64,000 bases of DNA from Marinobacterium rhizophilum (GCF_024397915.1 NZ_CP073347.1:4712001-4776000); one strand, 5' to 3'. Shown: positions 24,609-34,180, counted from the first letter of the stretch. Program-made: numbers and translations. The notes: generated by a model from the letters alone, not told the origin.

Positions 24609-24818
24609 TCAGGCGTGGCTGACACCCGCTGCAGCGGTGGTCTTGCGATCACTGAACAGTGACTTGATCTTGCCAATCAGGCTGTGCAGGGCGTTGGAGA
24701 TGAATTCAGCACGGGCCGCTTCGGCGCGCAGGCGAACCACTTCAACGTCGCTCATGCTGGACAGGTCAATGCGCTCGAGCAGTTCAGTCAGGGTAGGGTT
24801 TTCGATGTTGTGGCTCAT
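24609..24818 (-). CDS. small hypothetical protein (DUF1127/RSP_7527-like layout)
   Basis: A 69-residue soluble helical protein with MSDVEVVRLRAEAARAEFISNAL in the middle and a basic C-terminal helix (GKIKSLFSDRK). A strong ribosome-binding site (AAGGAG) precedes the ATG. It recalls the small helical proteins annotated as RSP_7527 or DUF1127-like in other proteobacteria, but I am not certain. It stands alone on the minus strand. Confidence 0.6.
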   Translation of the reverse strand: MSHNIENPTLTELLERIDLSSMSDVEVVRLRAEAARAEFISNALHSLIGKIKSLFSDRKTTAAAGVSHA

Positions 24819-25106
24819 GGGTGACTCCTTGGGCTGGTGCGTCTTTGTATGGAGCCATAATAGGTATTTTTCCGCACTGCAACAAACGACAACTTTTAAC
24901 CACTATGGTGAATTTAATTCACTGTTAAGTGTTCAGGTGCAGCCATGTGGTTGTTATGTAACTGGAAAGGTGTTTTTTTGTCACTGAACGGGACTGTAGC
25001 CCGTGGCGCGGCAGGAGGGTTTAACGCGCTGGCGGTGCGGCAATAACGGCGCCGGACCAGGCAGCGGGGAGGCCGCCTGATCCGTAAATGGCAGGGCTAG
25101 ATAAGC
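24819..25106. other. intergenic, no gene seen
   Basis: An AT-rich part (24850-24990) that should hold the promoter of the small minus-strand gene, and a GC-rich part up to the ygfZ stop. No terminator-like hairpin with a T-run is evident. Confidence 0.5.
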
Positions 25107-26138
25107 TTAGCGCTTGCTTTGAAACAGCTCGGGGTCGAGCTGGTAAGGCAGCTCTTGCAGTGTCAGGGCGGGGCCGCCCTGGTTGCCCAGCAGGATCGGG
25201 GTGGTCTCGGCCAGTTCCTTGACGATGACGGCCAGCAGCTCGAACTGGCCCTCGCCGCTGGGGGCCGCCAGTACGACCTTGCCGACATTGTCCTTGTCGG
25301 CGCTGTACAGGGCGGTGCCGGGGGCCGGTCGGTTGTCGCTGTTCACCGTGGCGCGGTACATCGGGCGCTTGAGCTGGCCACGGTGCTGCAGGCGGGTCAC
25401 GATTTCCTGTCCGGTGTAGCAGCCCTTGGTAAAGCTGACGCCGTGCAGTGCCTGCAGGTTGGTCATCTGGGGGATGAAGCCTTCGACGGTTTCGCTGCGC
25501 AAGTCCGGTATGGCGGCACGAATTTCGGCCAGCTCCCAGGCATCGGTGGTACCCAGCGGGGCGAATTCGATAAGCTCCGGCAGCAGTGCCAGCGCCTGAT
25601 CCCGGGGCAACCAGATTTCAAAGCGCTTTCCCGGTACCCGCACCGCCAGGATGCCTTCACTGGCATAGATGCCGTCGACTTCGCTCGGCACCTGTCCCAG
25701 CACCTTTTCGACCAGCACGGCTGCGCCCGGGCCGCTGCAGCCGAGCCCGACGATGTCGTCGCCAAGATCGGTGGACTGGGCCTTGGAGAACAGCATGTAC
25801 TTTTTCAGCAGCGCCTGGGCGCCCGGCAGCAGCTCGCGCTGGCCGCGCAGCCAGAAACCGTCCTGTATTCGCATCACGCGCAGCAGGCTGTGCATGTGGC
25901 CCTTGATATTGCAGTGCGCACCCAGGCGGCTGCCCAGGGTGCTGACGTCCTTCATGTCGCAGCTCAGCTGACCCTGGAGGAATTTCTCAGCGTCTGGACC
26001 CTGCACGCTGAAGATGCCCTGGTGCAGCAGCGGGGTGAGTCGGGTTTCGGATTCCCGGTCCGAGACATGGACGATGCGATCGCCGCTGTCGTTGAGGGTT
26101 GCGCCCAGGGCGCTGATTTTATCCAGCCATTCACTCAT
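25107..26138 (-). CDS. ygfZ: tRNA-modifying/folate-binding Fe-S maturation protein YgfZ
   Basis: A 343-residue member of the GcvT-like COG0354 family. It carries the hallmark KGCYTGQEIVTRLQHRG, whose cysteine is needed for function. YgfZ binds tetrahydrofolate and supports repair or assembly of certain 4Fe-4S enzymes such as MiaB. The N-terminal part has LLHQGIFSVQGPDAEKFLQGQLSCD, also typical. Its start overlaps the psd stop by eight bases, so it is the last gene of the minus-strand series rsgA-HDOD-rhdA-psd-ygfZ. It fits well with the isc operon in the same window. Confidence 0.93.
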   Translation of the reverse strand: MSEWLDKISALGATLNDSGDRIVHVSDRESETRLTPLLHQGIFSVQGPDAEKFLQGQLSCDMKDVSTLGSRLGAHCNIKGHMHSLLRVMRIQDGFWLRGQRELLPGAQALLKKYMLFSKAQSTDLGDDIVGLGCSGPGAAVLVEKVLGQVPSEVDGIYASEGILAVRVPGKRFEIWLPRDQALALLPELIEFAPLGTTDAWELAEIRAAIPDLRSETVEGFIPQMTNLQALHGVSFTKGCYTGQEIVTRLQHRGQLKRPMYRATVNSDNRPAPGTALYSADKDNVGKVVLAAPSGEGQFELLAVIVKELAETTPILLGNQGGPALTLQELPYQLDPELFQSKR

Positions 26139-27021
26139 CGGTTTCGGTCTCTTGTAGTTCAGGCGCGCTCTGGCTGCCGATCAACTGACCCAGGCGCAGC
26201 CCCTGTTCGGCACCGAGCCCCTGGCTCCACTGCATGGCTTCTGGGCCAAACAGCAGGATTACCGTGGAGCCGAGCTTGAAGCGGCCCATCTCGGCCCCCT
26301 GCTCGAGGTGGATGTCCGCCGCGGGTTGGGCGTCGAAACGGGTGTGCAGCGGCTTTTTCAGTACCGGAGCCACCTGGCCCGCCCAGACCGTCTCGATGCC
26401 AGCCACAACCATGGCGCCGACCAGGATCATGGCCATGGGGCCGGCCTGGGTATCAAAAATTGCCACCAGGCGTTCGTTACGGGCAAACAGCTGATCCACA
26501 TTGGCCGCCGTGGTCTGGTTCACCGAGTACAGATCGCCCGGAATATACAGGGTTTCACGCAGGGTGCCGGCGATGGGCATGTGCACGCGGTGATAATCCC
26601 TGGGTGCTAAATAGATGGTGGCGAACTGACCGTTTTTAAAGGGTTCGGCCATGGCCATGTCGCCACCGAGCAGGGTGCTGAGGCCGTAGCCGCGTCCCTT
26701 GGCCTGAAAGATCCGGCCATGGTCGATAGCGCCAAGCTGGCTGATGGCGCCGTCCGCGGGGCTGATAATGCCGCCTGGGGTGCTGTCCAGCTCACGGACG
26801 CCGGGTTTCAGTGCACGGGTAAAGAATGCGTTGAAATTGGGGTAGGCGCGCAGGTCTTCGATCTGCGCTTCCTGCATGTTGACGCCGTAACGCCTGGCGA
26901 ACCAGCCAATAAAGGTGTTCTTGACCCAGGGCGTGCGGCATTCCGCCAGGGCGCCGGTCAGACGTGACAGCAGGTGCTGTGGCAGCAGGTGTTGCAGCAG
27001 GATAAACAGCTTGTCTTTCAA
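26131..27021 (-). CDS. psd: phosphatidylserine decarboxylase proenzyme
   Basis: A 296-residue proenzyme making phosphatidylethanolamine. Self-cleavage should occur within LGST, between G251 and S252, leaving a pyruvoyl group on the alpha chain. The other catalytic-triad residues are D90 (ISPADG) and H147 (RDYHRVHMP). It is a membrane-associated enzyme of phospholipid synthesis. Neighbours rhdA and psd are adjacent as in Pseudomonas. No partner pssA gene is in the window. Confidence 0.97.
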   Translation of the reverse strand: MKDKLFILLQHLLPQHLLSRLTGALAECRTPWVKNTFIGWFARRYGVNMQEAQIEDLRAYPNFNAFFTRALKPGVRELDSTPGGIISPADGAISQLGAIDHGRIFQAKGRGYGLSTLLGGDMAMAEPFKNGQFATIYLAPRDYHRVHMPIAGTLRETLYIPGDLYSVNQTTAANVDQLFARNERLVAIFDTQAGPMAMILVGAMVVAGIETVWAGQVAPVLKKPLHTRFDAQPAADIHLEQGAEMGRFKLGSTVILLFGPEAMQWSQGLGAEQGLRLGQLIGSQSAPELQETETDE

Positions 27022-27051
27022 CGTTGAAACGTCCTTATAAGGGGTGAAATC

Positions 27052-27867
27052 TCAGGATTCTGTCGGGGTGTCGTCGCGGTTGCCCCATTCAAACCAGGAA
27101 CCGTCATAGCAGCGCACCTGCCCAAAGCCCAGGTGCCTGGCCACCAGGTAGGTCAGGCCGGAACGACGGTGGGTCTGGCAGTGGGTGATGATCTGGTGCT
27201 CGGGCGTGATCCCCCGGTCCCGCAGCGTGCTGAGCAGTTCCGATTTGGGGCGCAGGCGGGTGTCACTGGGGCTGATCAGGCAATCGGTCCACTCGAACCA
27301 GCGCGCGCCGGGGATATGACCGCCTTTCTTGGCATTGACGATTTTTTCGCCGCGGTATTCCGCTTCGGTACGGGCATCCCAGATGCGCAGGCTGGTGTCC
27401 GCCAGGTGGGTGAGTATAAGTTCCACATCGGCCACCAGGGAGCGGTCAATCCGGGCCTCGAAGGTGCTCGCGCTGGGGCGGTTGGGGCTGTGCTCAAGTG
27501 CCTGGCCCGCCTCGACCCAGGCCCGCAGGTGGCCATTGAGAAAGGAAACCCGCTGGTGGCCTACGCAGTGCAGGGTCCAGACCATGCGTCCGGCCAGGGC
27601 GCCCATCTGGTCGTCATACACCACCACATGGCGCTCGGGGGTCAGGCCCAGGCTCGAAAAGAGCGCGCTGAGCTGCTCGGCACTGGGCAGCTTGTTGGGT
27701 ATCGGTGCGGTACCGCACAGCAACAGGGCCGGGTCCACATGCAGGGCGTGGGGAATGTGCCCCTGCAGGTAGGTCTCGGGCCTGGACAGGTCGAGCACCA
27801 GCAGTGAAGGGTCGTCCAGGTGTGGCGCCAGTTGGGATGCATCGATCACGAGTGGGAGAGGGGTCAT
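27052..27867 (-). CDS. rhdA: thiosulfate sulfurtransferase (rhodanese), RhdA type
   Basis: A 271-residue tandem-domain rhodanese; the second domain is active with C230 in the loop HCQTHRRSG. Position 230 and the loop agree with Azotobacter RhdA (CQTHHRSG), so thiosulfate rather than 3-mercaptopyruvate (CGSGVTA loop) is the likely donor. The C-terminus SWFEWGNRDDTP is also conserved in that group. It may deliver sulfur for Fe-S cluster or thiol metabolism. It lies 30 bases before psd on the same strand. Confidence 0.93.
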   Translation of the reverse strand: MTPLPLVIDASQLAPHLDDPSLLVLDLSRPETYLQGHIPHALHVDPALLLCGTAPIPNKLPSAEQLSALFSSLGLTPERHVVVYDDQMGALAGRMVWTLHCVGHQRVSFLNGHLRAWVEAGQALEHSPNRPSASTFEARIDRSLVADVELILTHLADTSLRIWDARTEAEYRGEKIVNAKKGGHIPGARWFEWTDCLISPSDTRLRPKSELLSTLRDRGITPEHQIITHCQTHRRSGLTYLVARHLGFGQVRCYDGSWFEWGNRDDTPTES

Positions 27868-27978
27868 CCGAGCCTCCGTAAACGCTGGGGATTGGCGATG
27901 ATATAGGTTTCGTGTGGATTTTACATGCCGGGCTCAAAAATTGGCATCTGCCACCCACTGTGGGCCAGAGTCCCGGCC

Positions 27979-29613
27979 TCAGGTCTGGCTCAGCATGCGA
28001 TCCAGTGCCTGGCTTGCCGCGGCACACAGGGCCCGGAACTGGTCGCGGTGAAAGCTCTCCAGTTCGGCCTGAGGGCTGCCGAGGTCGCCGTAGACCAGGG
28101 CCACCGGCTTGTCGTGGGCAAAGATGCACATCATCAGGCTATCTTGCTGGCCCAGGGCCTGGCGGTAGGCGGGGGGCAGCATGGGCAGCAGGCGGGGCCG
28201 GGTGCTGGTGCTGAGCCAGATGCAGCCGGGCCGGCTACAGAGTTGCTTGAGCAGCACGGAACTGTCGAGGTCGGCTTGCAACTCGGTAATGGGGTCGTCG
28301 TCGTCAATGCCAATGACCTGGGCGGTCTTGAGTTGCTGTTTCGAGCGCACCAGCTGCAGTGCCAGCCGTTGCAGTCCCAGCCCCTGGGACAGCCCGAGCA
28401 GCAGTCCCTGCAGGATATGGGCGGGGCGGGTATAGAGGCTGTAGCCCTGCTGCAGGCGATTGCTGATCTGCTGGTAGGCTTGTGCATCGGCGAAAGTCGC
28501 AGGCTGCCGCACAGCGGCCACAGGTGGCTCCGGTAGCGGGGGCGGTTCAGGAAAGGCGCCGCTGTAACGCTGCAGTTCGGCATCGTCCAGGGTCCGGTGA
28601 GACGGCTGGCCGGCGCCCGTGAAGAGCATCTCGGCGGCAGGCGCCAGGGTGCCGGGCACGTGGTATTGCTGGGCGGCCAGGGCACAGTTCTGGTGGATCA
28701 GTGCGCTGGTGTCGTGCAGCTCCTTGCCCAGGAAGTCGTTGACGATGTCATACATGCTGCGCGCCCGGGTCGTACCCCAGCCGAACTGGGTGGTCTCGAC
28801 CAGCCAGTTGGCCAGCTTGACCGGGAAAAAATGCTGCTGCAGCAAATGGCTGAGACTGCGTAACTCGTCTCTGCTGAGGTGAGGGTCGCTCAGGCTGCGC
28901 TGGTGCAGCCTGTCAAGGGTGCGGCCTGAGGGCGAAGTGTCGTCATCCAGTGCCGCCAGCACCAGTGGGGGGAGCTGCCATGCCTGGGCCAGGCCGGATG
29001 AAATCTGCTGGATGCTGCAGCCGAGGGTTTCTGTCTGGGCTTCGATGGGGTCCAGGCCTGCGTCGAGGATGCGGCGATTGATACGGTCCATGTGCAGCGG
29101 CGCATGGCGCCACAGGGACCAGTTACCAAGGCCATAGCACAGGGCCGCGACCCAGCCTTTTTCGGCGTAGGTGGCATGACGCACCCGCAGCCACTGGGCG
29201 CACTGGGTTGCGGCGTGGTGACTGCTGGCGACGGCGTGGAAATACTGCAGCTCGGCGCCGCAACCAGGGTGCAGGCGCAGAGCCTGGCAGTCGGCGGCCA
29301 GCTGACCGAGGCGCTCCATTCCGAGCGATCCAATGGCATGATCGATGCCGGTGACATCGGACCCCTTGCTGGCATGCAGTGCCTGGGCCTGGCGCACCAC
29401 ATGCACGCACAGCACGGGGTCTGCCTTGATCGCCGCGGTAATGCTCTTCAGGGTGCCGCCATCGGAGGCGGTTTCCCGTTTCAGGCGCTGCAGGCTGGAG
29501 TGGCGAGTCGGCAGCGGCCGCCCGGCCAGGTAGGCCGTCCAGGCCTGGGCGCCATTCAGGGGGGCGTCGGCCTGGAGGCTTTGGTCTGCGTTCTCGCTGG
29601 ACGGGTCGTGCAT
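27979..29613 (-). CDS. HDOD-domain protein
   Basis: A 544-residue cytoplasmic protein. The N-terminal half resembles the HDOD domain (catalytically degenerate HD-type output domain): ADPVLCVHVVRQAQALHASKGSDVTGIDHAIGSLG and later YAEKGWVAALCYGLGNW. A low-complexity proline-rich linker (about 365-385) precedes a C-terminal domain that looks GAF-like (IWLSTSTRPRLLPM...LMMCIFAHDKPVALVYGD). Such proteins act in signalling, often linked to cyclic-di-GMP or motility; the ligand is unknown. It starts 15 bases after the rsgA stop and is probably cotranscribed. Confidence 0.82.
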   Translation of the reverse strand: MHDPSSENADQSLQADAPLNGAQAWTAYLAGRPLPTRHSSLQRLKRETASDGGTLKSITAAIKADPVLCVHVVRQAQALHASKGSDVTGIDHAIGSLGMERLGQLAADCQALRLHPGCGAELQYFHAVASSHHAATQCAQWLRVRHATYAEKGWVAALCYGLGNWSLWRHAPLHMDRINRRILDAGLDPIEAQTETLGCSIQQISSGLAQAWQLPPLVLAALDDDTSPSGRTLDRLHQRSLSDPHLSRDELRSLSHLLQQHFFPVKLANWLVETTQFGWGTTRARSMYDIVNDFLGKELHDTSALIHQNCALAAQQYHVPGTLAPAAEMLFTGAGQPSHRTLDDAELQRYSGAFPEPPPLPEPPVAAVRQPATFADAQAYQQISNRLQQGYSLYTRPAHILQGLLLGLSQGLGLQRLALQLVRSKQQLKTAQVIGIDDDDPITELQADLDSSVLLKQLCSRPGCIWLSTSTRPRLLPMLPPAYRQALGQQDSLMMCIFAHDKPVALVYGDLGSPQAELESFHRDQFRALCAAASQALDRMLSQT

Positions 29614-29628
29614 CGGGAGCCCCTGTGA

Positions 29629-30663
29629 TCAGTGACTGCTGTCGGGTGCCAGCAAGGTCTGGCGGATATGCTGGAAGCTGCGTACCCGGGACGCGCTGAT
29701 TTCATTCTGTTCGATTGCATCCTTGATGGCGCAGCCCGGCTCCTGTTCGTGACGGCAATCGCGAAAGCGACAATGGCCCAGGTAAGGATGAAACTCGCGA
29801 AAGCCTTCAATCAGGCGTTCAGGCTCCAGGTGCCAGAGGCCAAATTCGCGGATGCCGGGGGAGTCGATAAGGTCGCCGCCATCGGGGAAGTGGAACAGTC
29901 GCGCGGTGGTGGTGGTGTGGCGTCCCTTGCGGGTTTGGACGGACAGTTCGCCAACGCGGATGTCGACCCCCGGCAGCAGGCTGTTGATCAGGGATGACTT
30001 GCCAACGCCCGACTGGCCCACAAAGACGCTGACGCGGCCGTTGAGTAGGGTCTTGAGTTCGGTCAGGGCATCCTCGCCGTTGGCCGAGGTGGTCAGCACC
30101 TTGTAACCGATACGCCGGTAATTCTCGAGCATCCCCTGCAGTTCGTCGCGGTTGCCGTCGGTTAGCAGGTCGGACTTGTTGAGCAGAATGACAGGTTCGA
30201 TGCCGCTGAGCTCCGAGGCCACCAGGTAGCGGTCGATCAGGTTGGCAAAGGGCGTGGGTTCCACCGCGATGGTGACAACGATAAAGTCGATATTGGCCGC
30301 GACGGGGCGCAGTTCGCCCTGGGGGTTGGGACGTACCAGCTCGGTCTGGCGTGGCAGCTGGGCCACCACGACGCCACCTTCGGTACCGGCGCGCCAGATA
30401 ATGCGATCCCCCGTGACCAGCTGGCCGAGGTTGGTGCGCATGTGACAGCGGGTGATAATGCCGGCCTGGTCGCCATCCAGGCCTTCGACGTCTACCTGGC
30501 GACCAAAATGGGAAATGATCAGGCCGTGCTGCTCCTGTCCCAGATCGCCCCCTTCGAGCTGCTCGTCCACGGCATTGTCACGTTTTGAGGCGCGGGCGGT
30601 GCGTTCCTGCTGAATCTTTTCTACCCGCCAGGACTGGCGGCGGGTCAGTTTGCGCTTAGACAT
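29629..30663 (-). CDS. rsgA: small ribosomal subunit biogenesis GTPase RsgA
   Basis: A 344-residue circularly permuted GTPase: the G4 motif LLNKSDLL comes before G1 GQSGVGKSSL and G3 DSPGIREFG. The zinc-binding C-terminal part shows CRFRDCRHEQEPGC. RsgA checks maturation of the 30S decoding centre. I use the ATG at 30663, which has GGGAGA upstream; an upstream TTG would add 11 residues. It is transcribed away from orn, as in many gammaproteobacteria. Confidence 0.96.
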   Translation of the reverse strand: MSKRKLTRRQSWRVEKIQQERTARASKRDNAVDEQLEGGDLGQEQHGLIISHFGRQVDVEGLDGDQAGIITRCHMRTNLGQLVTGDRIIWRAGTEGGVVVAQLPRQTELVRPNPQGELRPVAANIDFIVVTIAVEPTPFANLIDRYLVASELSGIEPVILLNKSDLLTDGNRDELQGMLENYRRIGYKVLTTSANGEDALTELKTLLNGRVSVFVGQSGVGKSSLINSLLPGVDIRVGELSVQTRKGRHTTTTARLFHFPDGGDLIDSPGIREFGLWHLEPERLIEGFREFHPYLGHCRFRDCRHEQEPGCAIKDAIEQNEISASRVRSFQHIRQTLLAPDSSH

Positions 30664-30802
30664 CAATCTCCCGGCTGCGCCAGTTGGCACGGACAAGAAT
30701 GCGTGGCCTGTGGTACAGCGCTTTCGTAGGTATTCGGATGGGACCTAAGGTATTCTATTCTGGAGCAAATTAGTAGTGGCCAGCGCAGGAGAGCGGCGTC
30801 CC

Positions 30803-31387
30803 ATGAGTAGCAGCAAACAGTCTGACAGCACCACCACCGACAGCAATTCACGCAGTACCCATCTGATCTGGATTGACCTGGAAATGACCGGCCTTGAACC
30901 GGACCATGACACCATTATCGAAATTGCCACCATCGTCACCGATGCCAATCTCAACCTGATTGCCGAGGGACCGAGCCTGGCGATACATCAAAGCGATGCG
31001 GCACTGGAGGCGATGGACGAATGGTGTACGCGCCAGCACGGTCAGTCGGGCCTTACGCAGCGCGTGCGCGAAAGCCAGCTGGGTGAGCGTGATGCCGAGC
31101 TGCAGACGCTGGAATTTTTGCGCCAGCACGTGGATCAGGGCGCATCCCCCATGTGCGGCAACAGCATTGGCCAGGACCGGCGTTTTCTGAACAAGTACAT
31201 GCCCGAACTCGAGGCGTTTTTCCATTACCGCAACCTGGACGTGAGCACCCTGAAAGAGCTCGCCAGGCGCTGGAAGCCGGAAGTGCTGGAGGGCGTGAGG
31301 AAGAAGGGCTCCCACCTGGCGCTGGATGATATCCGCGACTCCATCAGTGAACTCAGCTATTACCGCGAGCACTTCATCAAGGTGTGA
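30803..31387 (+). CDS. orn: oligoribonuclease
   Basis: A 194-residue DEDDh 3'-5' exonuclease that degrades di- and very short oligoribonucleotides, including pGpG from cyclic-di-GMP turnover. The exonuclease motifs are visible as IWIDLEMTGL (first D and E), GNSIGQDRRFL and HLALDDIRDSI near the end. The first 25 residues are polar and extra relative to E. coli Orn. Start at 30803 with AGGAGA about 10 bases upstream. Divergent from rsgA. Confidence 0.96.
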   Translation: MSSSKQSDSTTTDSNSRSTHLIWIDLEMTGLEPDHDTIIEIATIVTDANLNLIAEGPSLAIHQSDAALEAMDEWCTRQHGQSGLTQRVRESQLGERDAELQTLEFLRQHVDQGASPMCGNSIGQDRRFLNKYMPELEAFFHYRNLDVSTLKELARRWKPEVLEGVRKKGSHLALDDIRDSISELSYYREHFIKV

Positions 31388-31412
31388 GAGGGTTGCTTGC
31401 CCGGTGGCCGCC

Positions 31413-32558
31413 CTAGTCCGGCAGCCGGGCGGCGCGGGGGTGAATCAGGATGGGGTGTGCCGGGTGCCCGACCCCGGTGCTGTTGTCGCGGGCGCGCGCT
31501 TGCAGCTGTGCCAGCGCCCAGGCCACGTGTTCCTGCACCAGTTCGGATGGATATGACTGCCTGGCCTGCAGTGCGGCAATGATTGCCGGGCCGCCGCTGC
31601 TGTTGCCAAGGGCGATGGCGATATTGCGCAGCCAGCCCTCGTAGCCGGTGCGACGGATCGCCGAACCTTCGGTCTTTTGCAGGAACCGGGCCTCATCCCA
31701 GCCGAACAGCTCGACAAGCTCGATATCATCCAGCCCGTGGCGCGGCTTGAAGTCGGTTTCCATGCTGTGGCTGGCAAAGCGGTTCCAGGGGCAGATCAGC
31801 TGGCAGTCATCGCAGCCAAAGATGCGATTGCCCATCAGCGGGCGCAGCTCTGGGTCGATACTGCCCTTGTACTCGATGGTCAGGTAGGAAATGCAGCGCC
31901 TGGCATCCAGCACCTGGGGGGCCGGGAAGGCCTGGGTGGGGCAGACATCCATGCAGGCGCTGCAGCGCCCGCAGTGATCCTCGGTGTAGGGTTCATCCAC
32001 GGGCAGTGGCAGATCCACGAAAAGCTCGCCCAGCAGAAACCAGGAGCCGGCTTCGCGATTGAGGATCAGGCTGTGCTTGCCCTGCCAGCCGATGCCGGCT
32101 GCGCGGGCCAGCGGGCGTTCCAGTACCGGGGCACTGTCGACAAAGGCGCGGTAGCCCAGGGTCTCGCAGGCCTCTTCAATGCGCTGCCCCAGGCGGGTCA
32201 GGCGCTTGCGCAGCGTCTTGTGGTAGTCCCGGCCCAGGGTATAGCGGGCGATATAGGCCTTGTCGGCCTGCCTGAGAACTTTAAGCGTCTGGGCTTCGGG
32301 GGGCAGGTAATCCATGCGCACGCAGATAATGCGTTGGGTGCCGGGTACCAGCAATGATGGGTCCAGCCGTTTTTCGAAGTGGTTTTCCAGGTAGCCCATC
32401 TCGCCCTGATAGCCCTGGTCGAGCCAGGCCTGCAGCTGGGGGCCTTCGGCTGAAAGGTCGGTGCCGGTAATCCCGCACTGCTGGAAACCGAGCTCCTGCG
32501 CCCAGTTTTTGATCTGTGCGGCCAGTTGGCTGAGCTGTTCAGGTGAAAGCCGGTTCAT
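31413..32558 (-). CDS. queG: epoxyqueuosine reductase
   Basis: A 381-residue cobalamin- and Fe-S-dependent enzyme that performs the last step of queuosine formation in tRNA. Two 4Fe-4S cluster motifs are visible, CGRCSACMDVCP and CDDCQLICPWN, after the catalytic domain with FVDSAPVLERPLARAAGIGWQGKHS. The C-terminus carries HEAT-like repeats. It is transcribed divergently from nnr with only 57 bases between the start codons. Confidence 0.96.
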   Translation of the reverse strand: MNRLSPEQLSQLAAQIKNWAQELGFQQCGITGTDLSAEGPQLQAWLDQGYQGEMGYLENHFEKRLDPSLLVPGTQRIICVRMDYLPPEAQTLKVLRQADKAYIARYTLGRDYHKTLRKRLTRLGQRIEEACETLGYRAFVDSAPVLERPLARAAGIGWQGKHSLILNREAGSWFLLGELFVDLPLPVDEPYTEDHCGRCSACMDVCPTQAFPAPQVLDARRCISYLTIEYKGSIDPELRPLMGNRIFGCDDCQLICPWNRFASHSMETDFKPRHGLDDIELVELFGWDEARFLQKTEGSAIRRTGYEGWLRNIAIALGNSSGGPAIIAALQARQSYPSELVQEHVAWALAQLQARARDNSTGVGHPAHPILIHPRAARLPD

Positions 32559-32565
32559 GACGTGT

Positions 32566-32653
32566 ATCGTCCGCTGGACGATCCTTTATAATGTGGCCAA
32601 TTCAAGGAGATACCTATGCCTGTCATGAGAGCGGAACTGCCGGCCACATTATA
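32566..32653. promoter_or_regulatory. nested inverted repeats around the queG-nnr start region
   Basis: Two perfect inverted repeats. The first, ATCGTCC-GCT-GGACGAT (32566-32582), lies directly before a -10-like TATAAT (32587-32592). The second is a 12-base repeat TATAATGTGGCC (32587-32598) and GGCCACATTATA (32642-32653) flanking the nnr ribosome-binding site and start codon, with its right arm inside the coding sequence. The first looks like an operator; the second could fold in mRNA only if transcription starts at or before 32587, or serve as a DNA-level element. Confidence 0.5.
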
Positions 32654-34136
32654 CACGGCACAACAAAGTCGCGCGCTGGATCAGACCGCCATTGAGCAAT
32701 ACGGCCTGCCGGGCTTCAAATTGATGCAGCGGGCCGGTCATGCCACCTTTGCTACCTTGCTGCACCACTGGCCGGCACTGACCTCGCTGACCATTCTTTG
32801 CGGCAGCGGCAACAACGGGGGTGACGGTTTTGTCGTCGCGGGGCTGGCCCAGCAGCGTGGCATCGTGGTGCAGCTGCTCTGCGTGGGTGGGGATGACTTC
32901 GAACAGCGCTTGCAGGGCGAAGCGCTTGAAGCCTGGCGCTGGAGCCAGGCGCTGGGTGTGCGGGGGCAGGCTTACAGCAGCGATACGGAGCTGCGGGGCG
33001 AGGTGCTGGTGGATGCGATCCTGGGCACCGGCCTGGCAGGGCCTGTGCGCGGCGCGGCCGAGCGCGCGATCCGGCACTGCAATCGCAGCCCGCAACCGGT
33101 GCTGGCGGTGGATATTCCGTCGGGGCTGTGCAGCGATACCGGCGCGGTGCTTGGAGACGCCGTGCATGCGGCGGTGACCATTACCTTTATCGGGCTCAAG
33201 CAGGGGCTCTTTACCCACCAGGCAGTCGATTATACCGGCCAGGTTGAGTTTGATGGCCTGCTTGTACCCGAAGCCGTGTATGAAGACGTACCGGTTAGTG
33301 CGTTTCGGACCCAGGCTGAAGACCTGGCCCAGGCACTGGGGACGCGCAGGCGCAGCAGCCACAAGGGCGACTTTGGTCATGTCATGATCATTGGTGGCGA
33401 CCTGGGTTTTGGTGGCGCGGGTATTCTTGCCGCCCAGGCAGCGTTGCGCACGGGTGCAGGCCTGGTCTCCCTGGCCACCCGGCCGGAATATGTATCGGCG
33501 GCGCTGGCCCGTCAGCCCGAGCTGATGGTGCATGGGGTGAGTTCCGGCCAGGATCTGGAACCCCTGCTGGAGCGGGCGGATATTCTGGTGGTCGGACCGG
33601 GGCTGGGGCGCAGCGCCTGGGGCGACCAGCTGTTGTTACAGGCATTGCAGAGCGGCAAGCCCATGGTGGTGGATGCCGATGGGCTTAATTTGCTGGCCGA
33701 GAAAAACTGGTTGCACAGTTCGCGTCGCAGCAACTGGATACTGACACCGCATCCAGGCGAGGCGGCGCGGCTGCTGGCCGATGATGTGGCGACGGTCAAC
33801 CAGGACCGTTTCGCCTCCGTCGAGCGCCTGCAGGCCAACTGCGGCGGGGTCGCAGTGCTCAAGGGTGCCGGTACCCTGAGCTGCGACGGCGATGCGCTGC
33901 ACCTGTGTGCGGCGGGCAATCCCGGCATGGCGGTCGGTGGCATGGGGGATGTGCTGGCCGGCATCATTGGCGGCCTCTGGGGGCAGGGGCTCAAGCCGGT
34001 GGATGCGGCGCGCCTGGGGGTTTTTGTTCATGCCCGTGCCGGCGATAGTCAGGCGGCGCAGCATGGCGAACGCGGCCTGTTGCCCACCGACCTGCTGGTC
34101 GGCATTCAGGCCCTGGTCAATGGGCTGCAAGAGTAA
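32616..34136 (+). CDS. nnr: bifunctional NAD(P)H-hydrate epimerase/dehydratase
   Basis: A 506-residue two-domain repair enzyme for hydrated NADH and NADPH. The epimerase (YjeF_N) domain has CGSGNNGGDGFV near 70; the ADP/ATP-dependent dehydratase domain begins near 230 and ends with NPGMAVGGMGDVLAGI. The ATG at 32616 has a strong AAGGAG. It precedes tsaE, a classical gene order (yjeF-yjeE-amiB-mutL-miaA-hfq). A nested inverted repeat surrounds its start codon. Confidence 0.95.
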   Translation: MPVMRAELPATLYTAQQSRALDQTAIEQYGLPGFKLMQRAGHATFATLLHHWPALTSLTILCGSGNNGGDGFVVAGLAQQRGIVVQLLCVGGDDFEQRLQGEALEAWRWSQALGVRGQAYSSDTELRGEVLVDAILGTGLAGPVRGAAERAIRHCNRSPQPVLAVDIPSGLCSDTGAVLGDAVHAAVTITFIGLKQGLFTHQAVDYTGQVEFDGLLVPEAVYEDVPVSAFRTQAEDLAQALGTRRRSSHKGDFGHVMIIGGDLGFGGAGILAAQAALRTGAGLVSLATRPEYVSAALARQPELMVHGVSSGQDLEPLLERADILVVGPGLGRSAWGDQLLLQALQSGKPMVVDADGLNLLAEKNWLHSSRRSNWILTPHPGEAARLLADDVATVNQDRFASVERLQANCGGVAVLKGAGTLSCDGDALHLCAAGNPGMAVGGMGDVLAGIIGGLWGQGLKPVDAARLGVFVHARAGDSQAAQHGERGLLPTDLLVGIQALVNGLQE

Positions 34137-34180
34137 CTTTAGCCTGGTGGTGCCAGGCAAAATGCTAACGGATCAATGAG

